Source: Cristatella mucedo (lineage: Eukaryota > Bryozoa > Phylactolaemata > Cristatellidae). Taken from it: a stretch of DNA of 64,000 bases. Location of the stretch: NCBI GenBank assembly GCA_009760855.2, contig WPIO01000050.1, forward strand, positions 1,914,501 to 1,978,500. The letters are read 5' to 3'. The position numbers and the translations under genes were made by a program. Of the stretch, positions 11,636 to 25,329 are shown piece after piece. Every line of letters begins with the position of its first letter. Positions within the stretch are counted from its first letter, which is position 1. The notes beneath the pieces were generated by a model. The model was not told the origin of the DNA and did no database searches. It saw nothing but the letters and a program-made list of their open reading frames with translations.

Positions 11636-11783
11636 TAACTAATGAAGCATTTTAGACCACGATCGTGGTGTTTATTCAACACGAACTTAGCGGTTGGTCA
11701 TTAGACCCGTAACTAATGAAACACTATAGACCACAATAGTGGCGTTTATTCAACACGAACTTGGCGGCTGGTCATTGAATGCA
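11636..11783. repeat. 74-bp tandem duplication
   Basis: Two diverged units starting TAACTAATGAA at 11636 and 11710. They share TTTATTCAACACGAACTT and GGTCATT. Confidence 0.85.
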
Positions 11784-13680
11784 ATGGAGGCATAATTACT
11801 TTGTTGGTGACGGTAAGGGGGCGCAGGAAAAAGAGTCGGCCCCAGTCATTGGGGAGGCAAATGCCCTCTGCCCCGTGGCTCCTGCCGAGTTTGTCATTGG
11901 TCTTCGCTTTTCGAAGTGGTATCGTCTTCTACGGAATGGAATTGCACTAACTGGAGTGCATAATCGTTATTAGCTGAATCTTTAATCTACACATTTTTAT
12001 TGCTTTTTCTTGCTTTAAAGGTGTTCCTCGTTTTCCAGAAATTGAGAAAGAGCAGCTGCGGCTTTTGATACTCAGCCCTTGAGTTTCGGTCCTTCTGTAA
12101 CGCAGCATATCGACTAACAATCGTAATGCAGTATACAGATTTGCTCGCCCACATGCACAGTCAAGCACCAAAATGTGTAGACACACACGTGCATACTTGC
12201 ATGCATGCACGCACATACATTGACCTGAGTCATCCAGGAGCACACACAGGCACATCACAAGCTCAAACCACGCACACATCGGCGAAGATAAACACAGCAA
12301 TGCATGCACATGCAAACACACAAGCGTCCGCATAGAGGTAAATGCTGTCTAGCTGGCCTGCACTACTCACACGAGCTGGCCGCAACTGTAACTTCACCTG
12401 CTGTTGATGACCATACTGTTCGATACGATTTTACATGCCCATTATCTTTTCGCTGTTAATTTTTTGATGGACTCCTGGATGCTGACGCTTCTGTGAGGGT
12501 TTGTGAATTGAGTATATCTCATGGGAAACCCAGACTAAGTAAGGGAAGCATCTCCACTATTTCGCGAATTGTTTCGAGCCGCCCAGCAGTCTACCTCAAG
12601 CAGTGCAATGAATTACTTTAACTTTGCGGTCATCAGGCCTTTAATATAACCCCTGCGGCCATGCTAAAGTGTGCTAATGAAATGTTCGTTCAATGTGCAA
12701 TAAATCCCTAACAATACATGAAATGATTCTAGGTGATGCACTTGACCTAGTTACTTTGACCGAGTTCTGATTGACATTGACTAACCACCCGACCAGTATC
12801 GACACCACCCAACAGGTTTGTCCTTATTTCACAGCCCGAGATCAATGCAAACTGGTCGATGAGCCACTGTCGTTTGCTTCGTCCTCGGTTTTAAGCCGTT
12901 TGCCGTGATTTGATGCAAGCTTTTGAATCATTTGTAGTGTGTCGTTACAAAAGCAAGCTGCCAATTGCGGTATCGCCAAAGTACTAAGTCTTGCTCTGTT
13001 TCAGATTTTTTATATCGCATTTCGATTCTGAGTTCCACAATCGTCGCTTCCAAGCGGCGCGATTTTTTGCACTTTATTCAATAACCCTACTGAGCCCTCA
13101 CGTGCCGAGTTTTTTATTTTGACTGATTAACTTTTCAAAGTGGCTAGTTCGCATTGCCTTGCTCACAACAAATGTCACACACTCATTAAAATATGCTCGC
13201 ACATTTGTATGTTATCAAGTTCTATTATTGCCAAATCCTGCACTTTTGAAAACATTCAGATCTCTTACAATATACCGTTTGCTTCCGTTTGGATATTAAA
13301 AACTAGCTGTGAAACAGTGATGTCAGAATCGACCAACGCACAATTCTTTGACTTCTCATCTTTAGCAAACCATAAACAACTAAACCCAGCTGGAGCCAAA
13401 TATAACGGATCATTAAGTCACGGAGGGGGTCAGTATTGACAGCCCTGAGGTCTAATACTTCACGTGTTTAAAATATCGTAATAGCATTCGAAGAAAATTA
13501 CTTGCTTTCTTTTGAGGGCGTTTGGAGAAGAATAATTATCTGTCTGCAAAGTAAAAAAAAGTGACAGATAGAGACACGCTGAATCTACGGCCTTTCCGAT
13601 TGAATGATTTGCTTTCAGCCATGCGAAATTAAATCCAAAGCCTTTAAGCATAAAATAGTTCATTCTATCTGACCGATGCC
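11784..13680. other. No gene recognised
   Basis: AT-rich DNA with a loose ACAC/TGCA-rich patch at 12130-12335. Short frames on either strand show no domain that I recognise. Confidence 0.45.
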
Positions 13681-13852
13681 TCTTGCTGTACTTGCATGCT
13701 GACTCTGTGCATGTCACCCCTAACCATGCTATTCCTATTTATTGAGCACTCTACCACTAACCATTTGATCGTGCTTCCTGTGCAGCAAATGTAAAGTGCC
13801 TAGAAAGAGATTGATTTCTCTGAGGGCGCTATATAAAACGTGTTATTATTAT
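13681..13852 (+). mobile_element. L2-A 3' end
   Basis: TTGCATGCTGACTCTGTGC, a terminal GCAGCAAATGTAAAGTGCC, an AGAGATTGATTTCTCT stem, GAGGGCGCTATAT and (ATT)n are the typical L2-A terminus. Confidence 0.85.
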
Positions 13853-14059
13853 TGCTGCTGTACAATTATAAATTAATCCTGTGAATTGCTGACAGACCGT
13901 GCTTTTTTAATAAGCTTCGATATGCGACTGATGCAAGGCGTTTAACGGATATAAAGCGCTCGAACAACTTTACTAGATAGCATGCGTTTTATCTTCACTA
14001 TTGATTTAAAAAATTGTAGTTAGTTAGATGCCATTGCTACTAATATATGACCTAGTTAC

Positions 14060-14290
14060 AGAAAGTTCCAACTGCCCTACTAGATCACTTCTTACCAACT
14101 TGGACTGGCTGCACATCACACAGCATATTGCCTTCAAGGTCAATGTCACTCACATTTTCTCACACGCTTTCGTTCTCTTTCTTCGGCCTACGATTTGAAT
14201 AACTAGTAATTAGGCTTCACCTTGTAACAACTACGGTGCTGACTCACATCCCTTAGCGTTTAAAACGAAGCTAAAACGTCATACGTACCT
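14060..14290 (+). mobile_element. Degraded L2 coding fragment
   Basis: A broken frame reads LDWLHITQHIAFKV and HAFVLFLRP, matching the ADLHWLPVKQRIDFKV region of L2-A. An L2-like stem (TGCCCTAAGAGAAATAAATC) follows near 14570 in reverse orientation. Confidence 0.6.
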
Positions 14291-14599
14291 GGTGCTCGCT
14301 CCGTCCGTGTGATCTATCCTTTGTGTGCGTCCACGTTCGGACACTGTCCATATTCTCACTAATCAATCGAGTTTCTTCCTTTCCAGAATATTTAAGGTGA
14401 TTAAAAAGAGATTTGGTGACCTCAGGATGCTATGTAGATGCTTTACTATTATTATTAATATTACAATAACCATCGAGCACCCAGAGCCACTAATTTCTTT
14501 CTGCCGGCGCCTGACGTCTAAGCAGTCTTAGCTGAGTAAACAAAATTATGGTGATAAAACACGTGTAAAATGCCCTAAGAGAAATAAATCTCTTTGTTG

Positions 14600-15017
14600 G
14601 AACCAGGCAAGTGCTGGAAAGGAATGTCAATAAGCGAAACCTACCTACATGGTCAGACCTAGATCAGAGTTTGGATGTATTCTAGGTCAGAGATATAGGT
14701 CAGAGTTCATTCTAGGTCAGCGTTTGGAAGTATTGAACGAGAAATGCAGACAGCTACCCTATGGGTGAGCCAATGTATTAGCAGGTGTAGACAACATTCC
14801 TAATTTCTCTATACAATGAAGTGACAGTGCCGAACTAATTATCGCGTAAATAGCAGTAGAGGCAAGCACAGTCATATAACAGCCTGATACTGGCACTGGG
14901 AGCCAGCTGGAGAAAGTAACCAATCAGGCGATGTTTTTATGCCCCACCAACCAGTAACCAACCAAAGCAGCGTTTAGGATAAAGCCTCTGGGAAAGTTGA
15001 GTAAGGGCATTCCAGCG
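14600..15017. other. No gene recognised; short TCTAGGTCAG repeats
   Basis: The only structure is a short imperfect repetition of TCTAGGTCAGAGTTTGGA-like words at 14655-14735. Confidence 0.45.
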
Positions 15018-15361
<344 letters not shown>

Positions 15362-16764
15362 GTTCAAAAGTGCATGCCAGTGCACTTTGAGACTGACGAA
15401 TGCTGGGCTTCGAACCAGCCTACCCTGTGCCACTCCCTTGGCCACGCCCACACCACAAACGCCAGCTGCACCACGGTTCAGCTCAATTTGCTCACCCGGA
15501 TGAAGCAGATCGGAGAGGCACCTCGCGCCGGCGGTGACTGCTGACGATTGAGCTGGCTGGGTAGAGGGCAGCACTGAACGATCGAGCCTTGGCGATCACG
15601 TCACCTGAGCGAAGCTGTGGTCATACTCACGAACTGGGTCAGCCAACCCTTCATAGAGAAACGATTAATCCTTTGGCAAAGAGGACCTTCATGGCCATTG
15701 CATTCGTCAATGGCACCCAGTTGGCCTGGCCGCATAGGCCCACTCTGAAGCTAGATCGCAATTGCACGATCACACCAGCGCCCGATGGGCTCTGGCGTGA
15801 CATACATCAACAATGATTCGGCTCCTAATAATGCGATCGTCTGGTCGCAGATCAACTCAGCAACTCAGCCGTCGAGGCAAGCAGCCATAAGAATTTTTTT
15901 GTTCCGGCTAGTCAAATACTCATCGACATACAAATACAGATACTCAGCATGAGAAGTGCAACGGCATAGACATGATATCCAGTCAGCTGATGTAAAATGG
16001 CATGCTTATTCCTCAGGCCCAGCACTATCTAGTCCGCCTGTACATGGCGCCAAAGCCCCGCCAAAATGCAGGAAGAACGAGCTTCGAGAATGAAACATAC
16101 TCACCACGAGTTTGTCAGTGGCAAAATGCGGCCTAGTTAGCTGGCTGCCTTCGTCATTTATTCTTATATTATTTATTCTTTATTCTTCTTCATTTATTCT
16201 CATGTTGTTCTCAAACGTGGTAGCATATGCTAACTACCGTGGCGACGTAAAGTCCAGCTGCAGAGCGCAGGCCCTTCAGCTAAAACGCCAACGTTTGTTC
16301 ATAGAGCCAGCGCACTTTCGGCTACGTGCAAAGTGCCCATAGCAGGATGAGAGGCAAGCGGGCTGGCTCTGTGCCGAATGACGACGTACCGGCGCCGAAT
16401 TAGCTAATGTGGGCGCTGTGCTCCTAGACGAAAGTACTCCCAGTCTATAAATAGACGATACCGCATTAGTTGTGCCTTAAGGATATTCCTAAGAACTCTC
16501 ATTCTGAGTGAATATTTTTGCCGTCCGCGTTGGGTGCTGTCTCCGATGCTGATCGAGTGGGCCATGCACGGCACTAAAATTGTGGCATTCATTGGACCTC
16601 AGTCCCAGGTTAGCAAGTGCTGTTAGGTTATGAACAAGCACTACGACTGCCGGTTCGCGCTTTTCAGCCATGTACAGGGCGAGCCGAAGAAATTCTCAGC
16701 CATTCAGGGAGAATTCTGTCCCAGAGTGAATGTAAAGTGTACTGCCAGAATAGCAAGAAGAGAA
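15362..16764. other. No gene recognised
   Basis: Short frames on both strands, no family recognised. The 15400-15830 part is GC-richer, with frames open on both strands, and could hide an exon. Confidence 0.4.
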
Positions 16765-17385
16765 TGTAATGCACCTCCGTCTGTAACTCCACAAAGCCCC
16801 AACGACTGCATAAGTGCTGCGCTGGAGTTTTTTGTAGCGAACTCACACAGCCTAAGCGGCTTTCCGTACGCATTTGGTAGCCAAAAGACTTCATCTCACG
16901 CAAGAAAGAGAAATTGGGAAGCATAACAGAGTCAGGAGAGCAGTTGAGGTAGTGATTAGCATAGAAGTAGCAGCTCGGGACCGCTGAAAAGGATGAGCCA
17001 TAGTCGGCAGCAGGAGAGTAGATGTCGTTGCGTAAGAATTGTGGGAGCGAGCTCCGCAGTCTGGGACCTGCAGAGCTAAAGCTTCCGTCGCCAACGGTCT
17101 TTAAGCAGACGAATAGAACAGCTAATTCATTGTCCATACAGGACCCGAGGGCACGCAAAGGCTAAAACTGGTGCAGCTGTTCATCTAGGTATTGAGGAGC
17201 CAAGCCGTGGCGGGCCTTGTGGGCCAGCGTAAGAACTTTGCTCTGTATGCTTTGATCAACCGGCAGCCATCCTAGCTCTTTTGGCAAAGGAAATACGTGG
17301 TCAAACCTCTGGGAATTGAAAACTAGCCCCTCAGCCATATTCATAGCCATTTTCAGAGGCATAATTACTCTTTTGGTGGCCCTGC
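16765..17385 (-). mobile_element. L2-B 3' portion, degraded
   Basis: Two broken frames, 17162-17362 and 16664-17158, match the L2-B C-terminal region: KELGWLPVDQSIQSKVLTL, VCLKTVGDGSFSSAGPRL and SSLPQFLRNDIYSP. The same segment is better preserved at 28677-29249. It is 5'-truncated before the YADD motif. Confidence 0.8.
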
Positions 17386-18604
17386 CAAAATGGATTACGT
17401 AGCTCAGTTAACTGAATCGCGTATGCTGGTGCAGCTACTGCAGGTTTTGTTAGCTGGCTCCAAAGTAAGACCTCTTGCAGAAATTGGCGATTTCCTTTGG
17501 GATTTCGCCAAGTTCAAGGCACTAAATCCCCGTAGACAAGGGTATTTTACTAGGGAGCTACTTTTTAAACTATAATAAAAAATGAACTTGAAACTCTAGA
17601 TCGTTAATAAACAAAAATCAAGGAAATGCGTGTGCTTCGCGCAAAGAAAATTGACGTCGGGCCACATAGTACTTACACTGCTGAGGAAGAATGCTGCGTT
17701 ACGGCTCATTTATTGCTCTATGCGCTCACAGAAGTTCGTGCAGGATGAGAAGCGTATACTTCTGAATGATTGCTAGGTTATGAGGCGCTTGCGCTTACCG
17801 ACTAAAAAGTAGCTGTGGATACTCAAAAGATGGAAATATTTCAGCTGAAGTATAGCTTAAATTATTCACTTAAAAATTAGCCATTTCGTTCAAACTTCAT
17901 TTGTAAAAATGTACAAGTACTATAATTTATCCAAGATATGGCTAGTAAACTGGAATTTAAATCTGCCTGAATAACTTTACTATGAAAAGATCATCCTTGC
18001 AGTCAAGGCTCGATGGATCAGCTCCGCTTTGGAAGCCAGAAAACATGCTATTATGGGCACTAACATCAACGGCATTTTCATGTCTACCGACACTTTGTCT
18101 TGGAAGCTGTTGTCCGCAGTGAATTTCCCTTGAAACTCTTATTTTTGGCATGAGATTGGCGTGGCCTTTTTGAAAGCCTGTATCTTAACCCCGATCCGAA
18201 AAAAATGTCCAATGGAGAAAACGGAAATCCTACAGGCAGTATGAGAATCTTTGCACCATTTCAGATCTCACATCGCCACGAACATAAACACTGATTGTGC
18301 AACGAAGATAACTATTTCTCGGTTTGTGCGAATGACATTAACAAGCAATCAGGCTAGCTAGCATTCAGGACTATTAATTTATTTTCTCCACCACTTTCTA
18401 GCATAGATGTAGCAATCAAGAAGACCAAGTACTGTTTAGTTCCTCGATTGCTTCTGAAAGGGCTTTAATGCCGACGTTTTTTTGAATTTTCTCCTCTGAA
18501 TATGCACTCTTCACGCCGTCACCCAGCTAGTGCCTATGATTTACTGCCGACTTTAAAATAGCATGAACTACTGAGTACGAGCTTGAGAAAGTATAAACGA
18601 TATA
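17386..18604. other. No gene recognised
   Basis: AT-rich, with short open frames only; no repeat or gene identified. Confidence 0.45.
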
Positions 18605-19040
18605 GAGATTTAATTACAATTAAAATAATAGTAAATTTGTATAGCGCAGTCAGAGCATTTAATATCTTCCCCGGCACTATGTTTTCTGTTAATTAAACAT
18701 GTCAAGAGGGTTAGTTATTTCACGTTCAGTACGCATAAGCTCACGCATGACGATTCACACGAATCCAGTTAATTCTGTGACACACATGTGTGACTTTTAG
18801 TTATTAAATATCGTCAAGTCAATAGATGTCATTACGTTCATCGGTACAGCTAATCAATTTGAGTCCGAAGAGAGGGTGGTATGATGCCTAACTTGGTTGG
18901 GAGCGGTTCTGACAGGTAAGCTGGAGCCAGATAATGAAGGGAACTAAAAGTGAATGACTAAACCTTAAATTCGTTAAGCTGCTTAGCTGGTATTCGGTGC
19001 AGGTGGGTGAGGTGCGGTGTGTAATGTTTATTAAGTTATT
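18605..19040 (-). mobile_element. Very degraded L2-A 3' end
   Basis: TTTGTATAGCGCAGTCAGAG corresponds to the L2 tail stem. The later GAACTAAAAGTGAATGAC and TTCGGTGCAGGTGGGTGAGG align with the L2-A C-terminal coding part at 48890-48965. Confidence 0.6.
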
Positions 19041-19299
19041 TCCATTGACTTGCGTACGAGTACTATTGTAGATCATATTAATACAGCCCAGTAGCAATTA
19101 CAGGTTCTATTGAAACATACTGGAATTAAAAATTTGCATTCTAAAAATGCTGAATTTGACCATAAAATACTACTTCACAGCTCCCAGGTAAGCACCCGAT
19201 CTAGAGATTCTTATGGAAATCTGGCAGGCTTCTTTTGCAGCTTTTTAGTTAATAAAAAAAAATATAAGATCAGTGAGTCCACCCTCTAGGTAGCACCCC

Positions 19300-20740
19300 T
19301 GCTAGAGTCCTCTTCATTCATCCCATAGTGCCTCAGTGTTCACCTTTAAGCCGACACCTAATGATCTCATTTTGAAGTTAATCTCTCATTACAAAAAGGC
19401 TACTAGCCCTCTAGACCCTTTACCAGCTGTTCTCCTTTTGAAATGCAATGATTGAATGCTACTCTGAATAAATAAAATAATGGTTATATACTTAACCTCA
19501 TGTCTTATCGCTTTGAATTTCAAAAAGGCTGTCGTTTGATAATTAATTGAGTAGGTAGTACATCACCAGAATAATTAAAGAGCTCCCGCCTAGTTTCTAT
19601 ACTGCAACATCTATCAAGGACTGTAGAGTAAGCAGCGACTGACAAAAACTCTTATATCAGAAAGGCAAGTTTTAATACTAATCACTCCACGGAGTTTGCA
19701 CTCCTGCGTCTATATAATACACTTCTAAGGAATTGGACTTTGATAGAGTCTCAGTGTTGTTTTAATGAATCTTCCGGCAGCGTTGCAGCGTTTGAAACAA
19801 TTGATCGCCGAATCTTTCTTGATTGGCTGTCATCTCACCTTATCGTCAGTGAGGCTGCACAACATGTACTATCTCAGTGGGAGTCTTTGGAGCATTGATG
19901 TCAATGGGCAACAGTCATCGGAGAAACTCTCAAGTATGGAGTGCAGGTGAATCAGGGACTTGTGCTTGGTCAGCTTATTTCCATAGATAATACTTTTCTT
20001 ATTGCTGATGGACTCGCCAAGCACAATATTGGCTTCGATTTTTATTCGGTATTATACAGTTTTCCCTGTGCTTGGATCACTCCCAGCCATCTCACATGCC
20101 AAAATCTCAACATCCTGGTTTCACCCTATTGCTGACCTTGGCACTTGGATGGTAAGACACTTACTCAAATGGAATGATGATAAAAGCAACTTTCTTGTTA
20201 TTGGCAAAAAACGTAGTGCCACTCAGAAGTTGAAAGACCCATCACTCAAATTTGGCTCCACCAGCACATAATAGGTGGCCTTTGCAAAAATCTGGCAGAA
20301 CTATTCCGTAGTGATCAGCTGCACAGATAAGTCTGCTTACTTTCAGCAACATCGAAAAAAATTGGGCCCGCTTGAAAAGTCTTGAAGTTGTTTCAGCCAG
20401 TGCAAAAGGTACTTACATTTGGTGCTGTAAACCGTTCCTTTATTTTGTGTGATCGTAAAGACTGACACTCGCTCTCTAATGAAGTCACAACATTTCTTGG
20501 CCTTAAGTTTGAAAAGAAGCTACAAACTCACCTGTTCTTTACAGCATTAGCTAGCTTCGTGCGAATTGTCCTTTGTGTGCTTATGCGAGTTGGCTCTAAG
20601 CATTTTATAACTAATGCTAATCAATTGACATACTTCACTTACGATTTGCTTAAAGTGAATGTAAAGTGATTTATTTATCCTTTGGAACACGCAAGTCCCA
20701 TTTTTCTTACGTCATTATAATTATATCATTTTGTGAAAAA
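19300..20740 (+). mobile_element. Degraded L2-A copy covering the RT domain
   Basis: Pieces of the L2-A reverse transcriptase appear in order and with stops: PLPAVLLLK, YYLSGSLWSIDVNGQQSSE, LAKHNIGFDF, LKWNDDKSNFLVIGKKR and QKLKDPSLKFGS. The 3' noncoding part with TTGTCCTTTGTGTGCTTATG follows. The YADD motif is lost. Old and inactive. Confidence 0.8.
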
Positions 20741-20810
20741 CACTCTTACAGCTCCAGGGTTTTCTCTCAGGTAAAGTCTTGTGCTGGTAATTAAACGGTC
20801 TCACCGATGC

Positions 20811-21168
20811 TACTGGATGACGATGCTGGATGACGATGCTGGATGACGATGCTGGATGATGATGCTGGATGATGATGCTGGATGATGATGCTGGATGATG
20901 ATGCTGGATGATGATGCTGGATGATGATGCTGGATGATGATGCTGGATGCTGCTGCTGGATGATGATGCTGGATGACGATGCTGGATGACGATGCTGGAT
21001 GATGATGCTGGATGATGATGCTGGATGATGATGCTGGATGATGCTGCTGGATGATGATGCTGGATGACGATGCTGGATGACGATGCTGGATGATGATGCT
21101 GGATGACGATGCTGGATGATGATGCTGGATGATGATGCTGGATGACGATGCTGGATGATGATGCTGCA
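20811..21168. repeat. 13-bp minisatellite, about 27 units
   Basis: The unit is GATGATGATGCTG with a GATGACGATGCTG variant and a few units carrying extra CTG. Because 13 is not a multiple of 3, a frame through it gives a 13-residue repeat; on the minus strand it stays open as SSSSIVIQHHHPA repeats (20721-21194). Neither end shows a host gene. Confidence 0.95.
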
Positions 21169-22266
21169 GGGAGGGAGCCGGGAAAGCCTTTCATCTTCTT
21201 GCAGTACCGAATTCAGACTTACCTCAAATAGCAGCTCAAACCCAAAACTTGGGTCGTTAAGTGCAAGCTCGCTGCTTCTGGGTTATGACTAAGGACAACT
21301 CTTTCCGGTTCCCCTTGCTCGTCTTTCACTTGAGAAGCAGGTTCTCATAGCTGTTTGTCATTTTAAGGCCAGTGCACCTTCGGTTTAATAAATGTTGAAA
21401 GGAAATCGTTCATTTGATTGTTCGTCCTGCCTTTTAAGCACTAGTACCTGAACCCGGGCGTCTTAACCACAAGGATTAAGTGATTGAAATAAGGAGAATT
21501 TTCCACAGCCCACTCAGAGCTCGAGCAGACTTGCATGCTAGTCAACTGCTTGCAGCCAGCCATCTAATGCTGTGAGGAAAAAGGGAGATGCGTTATTGAA
21601 TCAAGAGAGGAGCTGAGGAGGCCAGTAGTAGCAAATGGCAGACTAAAGAGGGATGTCGGATTCGGCTGCAGGTGAGTGCACGCTGTCATCGCAGAAAAAT
21701 GTTGCACTTAGGTACGGTAGCTTAGTAAATTCATCCTTTTGTTAAGCAGCTCAGAAAACCTGCTAAATTTTCCCAATTCACTGAGGCGATAGGCAGTAAC
21801 AAAAGCAGCCGTTAGCCGATTCAATGGCCTCATTTGCGCATCAGGCAGAGGAGACCACGGTACTATCACTGCCTCCAATACTGGGCAATAATGAATCACC
21901 TGCTGCAGGAGTCAAACACACGATCTGGGGTTGAGGCCAACGCACCTCAACGCTAGGTGAAGACTAGGGGGTTAGGGCATAAGTAGCAGCAGACCTCATA
22001 GGACTTATTAATAGTTTTCGACTCTTCACTTCGCCGTTAAACCGGGTATTATCGCAGCTCATTCAGCCAAGAAAGACAACGGCCAAATTTTCTTGGATTT
22101 AAATCCCATTTGGTTGGCATATTAAGGTCAAATGCTGACGTTTGATAGCACTTTTGGCAGTCTAGCTAAAACGAAGTTGCCGCTGCTAAGCGTAGGGAGC
22201 AACATTGAACAGCAAGTAAGATTTGAAGTGAGTACTTCCTAGCTCCGGGGAAGACAGTCGGAGCTC

Positions 22267-22271
<5 letters not shown>
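21169..22271. other. No gene recognised
   Basis: Short frames only. A tRNA-like box pattern on the minus strand at 21895-21980, with GTGTTTGACTCCT, may be an old SINE head. Confidence 0.4.
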
Positions 22272-22322
<51 letters not shown>

Positions 22323-22356
22323 GGAGAGGGGAGAGAGAGAGAGAGAGAGAGAGGAG
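22272..22356. repeat. GA microsatellite
   Basis: GA repeats, interrupted once by GGAGGGAGAGGGGA. Confidence 0.95.
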
Positions 22357-22485
22357 TTATTATTCTGGAAAAATGTTCATTTCTAGCAATGTTATCACCG
22401 AGGTGATGCTGGAATAAAGAATGGACGAAGGCTGCACAGCTTGAATTAGCAGCATATTTTTTGTTTTTGGCGAGTAATTTTTTGG

Positions 22486-22486
22486 A

Positions 22487-22554
<68 letters not shown>

Positions 22555-22556
22555 CA
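22486..22556. repeat. AT-AC-AT compound microsatellite
   Basis: (AT)n, (AC)n, (AT)n in series. It can fold back through its AT arms. Confidence 0.95.
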
Positions 22557-23027
22557 ATATGAGCACTTTGTTTTGCTTTTGTCAAAAGTCACAATGTAGA
22601 GAAAGCCGCCACTCTTCTTTCCCCGCACTAACTGACTGCTCAACCAACTAGTCAGTGTTACTGGCTACAATGCGTTCTCCACAGTTCGAATTGCTAGTGC
22701 TCAGGCGCCGCTCCGGCCATCATGGCTGCCACCGCTGTTTCTATTGTCCCTCTCACTCCAAGACCGTTGACTCTCAAATGTCCGAGAGATCAGCAGTATA
22801 GTGTAATGTAATAGTCAGTCAATAGAATCTGCTTATTTTCGCCAGACGCTCTGCTCGAAGCGGCGATGCTGAGCTCCACGGAGAGCGCATTCAGCAAGAG
22901 CAGCAGTAGCAGCCGTCACCACCGCTGGCAGGAAAAGAAAGGCCTAGTGAGGGCTCGCCTTTGTCGGCGGCGGCGGCGAGGTCTTCCGCGTGCAGCTGTT
23001 GCTTACCATACCCCAAGGAGCTCTAAT
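22557..23027. other. No gene recognised
   Basis: A GC-rich, CpG-containing patch at 22850-23010 has a short open frame from 22866 (Ser/Arg-rich) that I cannot assign. Confidence 0.4.
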
Positions 23028-23270
23028 AATAATGCTAATAATAATAATACATTTGTACGGCACCCTCAGATATCTGAATCTCTTTCTAGACTTGCATGCT
23101 GACCCAGTGCATGTCACCCCTATCCATGTTATTCTTGTGGCTTATTGAGCATGCTACCGCTAAACATTCGATCGTGCTTCCTTTGCAACAGCTGTAAAGC
23201 GCATAGAAAGCGACTGAGTTATCTGAGGGTGCTTGATCAAATGTACTATTATTATTATTATTATTATATA
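23028..23270. mobile_element. Two L2-A 3' ends in head-to-head inverted contact
   Basis: 23028-23090 is a minus-strand L2 tail, (AAT)n then GCACCCTCAGATATCTGAAT. At 23091 it passes directly into a plus-strand L2 3' end (CTTGCATGCTGACCCAGTGC ... GAGGGTGCTTGATCAAATG, (ATT)n). Confidence 0.8.
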
Positions 23271-23995
<725 letters not shown>

Positions 23996-24045
23996 GCAGC
24001 GGCTATAGACGCAGCCGGTTGCTTGGTCAGCTAGGCATGTGAAGC

Positions 24046-24250
24046 GGTGAGCCGTGATTGTACGCTAGGTAAGGCTGTTGCTTCTCACGACCTCGGTCAT
24101 TGAGGTTGTGGGTTCGATTCCTCTGGTGGGCGATCCTTTATCATCGCTGCAAGCGTTATTTATAGCTATAGGTTATATATATTTATAGCTTTAAGGCTAT
24201 TCTGTCGCTATAAAAAGGGACTGCTAAATCAGCTAGTATTTATTTATTTT
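24046..24250 (+). mobile_element. SINE-1 copy (tRNA-headed)
   Basis: GTGAGCCGTGAT and GCTAGGTAAGGC make a box-A-like head; GTGGGTTCGATTCC is a good pol III box B. Then come GGGCGATCCTTTATC, CTGTCGCTATA and an ATTTATTTATTTT tail. Confidence 0.85.
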
Positions 24251-24511
24251 ATACGTGACCAGTGAAAGGGTTTGCCTTGAGTTTGCACTGGGCGTTGGCC
24301 CTGCAGCACAGCACCAGCCCACTTCTTGGCGATGCTTTGCCTCGCTCTCTGCAACGACTGGTACGGGCAGAAGCCCCGTCAAAAGACGGCTGTGCGCCTT
24401 GCCCGAACTGTTTCGATGTTGTGTCTAAATTGCAGCAGGAGCATTCTCTTAGCAGTTGGGAAAGATAGATATTGTATATAGGGCATTTTGAAGATATGAA
24501 GCTTCGCTGAT

Positions 24512-24682
24512 GCCGAGCTGGTTTGGTCCAGTGGTTAAGGTGCTCGCCCCGACCAAGGTCTGGCTGAGGGTCGTGGGCTCCAGCCCGGAGGCATATGTGA
24601 AGCTCCTGAATAGAGATTAGGTTCTCTTGGCCTCAAAATGGCCAAACCCTATACAAATTGGCTATACAAATGAATTATATGT
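24512..24682 (+). mobile_element. SINE-2 copy (tRNA-headed, L2-like tail)
   Basis: TTGGTCCAGTGGTTAAGG (box A) and TCGTGGGCTCCAGCCC (box B, decayed) are followed by CTGAATAGAGATTAGGTTCTC. The last part resembles the L2-A 3' stem. Confidence 0.8.
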
Positions 24683-24804
24683 ATATGTCATGAATTGGGT
24701 CATCAAGCTGGGGAAGCACGTGTGTAACGAAGTTGACACCACTACATCAATCGGCTTCTTCTTTCAATTTCAGTCTTTCAATTTCGATCTTTCAATTCAA
24801 TTTC

Positions 24805-25173
24805 TCAATCGGCTATCCTCTTTCGGTACATGCCTTCTGGCCGAGGCTGCTTGGCTTGGCAGTCATTCCATGTGCTCGAAAAATCCATCGCTAGTATTTT
24901 CTGGTACTCGCACGGATCATTTCCCGTAATTTCTACCCTTTTCGGTATCAGATGAGCCAGCTGCCCCAACGTTCTTGGCCGTAAATAGGCCACCCAGTAC
25001 GCTACGGTCGACGTCATCGGGTTGTCGCCGTGGCAAGATGGTGAAGGCATCAAAATGCTGAAATATATTGACCCCGGAAATGCACCGATATGCAGACAAT
25101 GCTTCATTACAGGTACCTTTAGCGGCCAATTTTGGCTGACATCTGCCGAAAGTACTTCTACCACTTTATACAA
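24805..25173 (-). other. Unassigned open frame, 122 codons
   Basis: A minus-strand frame with varied composition (for example WPLKVPVMKHCLHIGAFPGS) is open for 122 codons; a second minus frame (24917-25129) overlaps it. I recognise no family. It lies between a SINE-2 and an L2-A copy, so it may be an exon, a piece of another transposon, or chance. Confidence 0.2.
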
Positions 25174-25329
25174 TACTGACTGGCTGAAACCTGGTTGAGA
25201 TCTCTACAGCACGTGTACAGTTTCAAGAAGGAGATAAAATGTGAAGCTCTACATAAACGGATTATTGTTATTAATAGTGGTCAAGATAGTCACTTGTGTA
25301 GAGATGATCGGGATCAGTACAATCACCCA

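Noticed and set aside
20811-21168. CRISPR array
   Set aside because: The units are 13 bp and directly adjacent, with no unique spacers, in an animal genome; it is a minisatellite.
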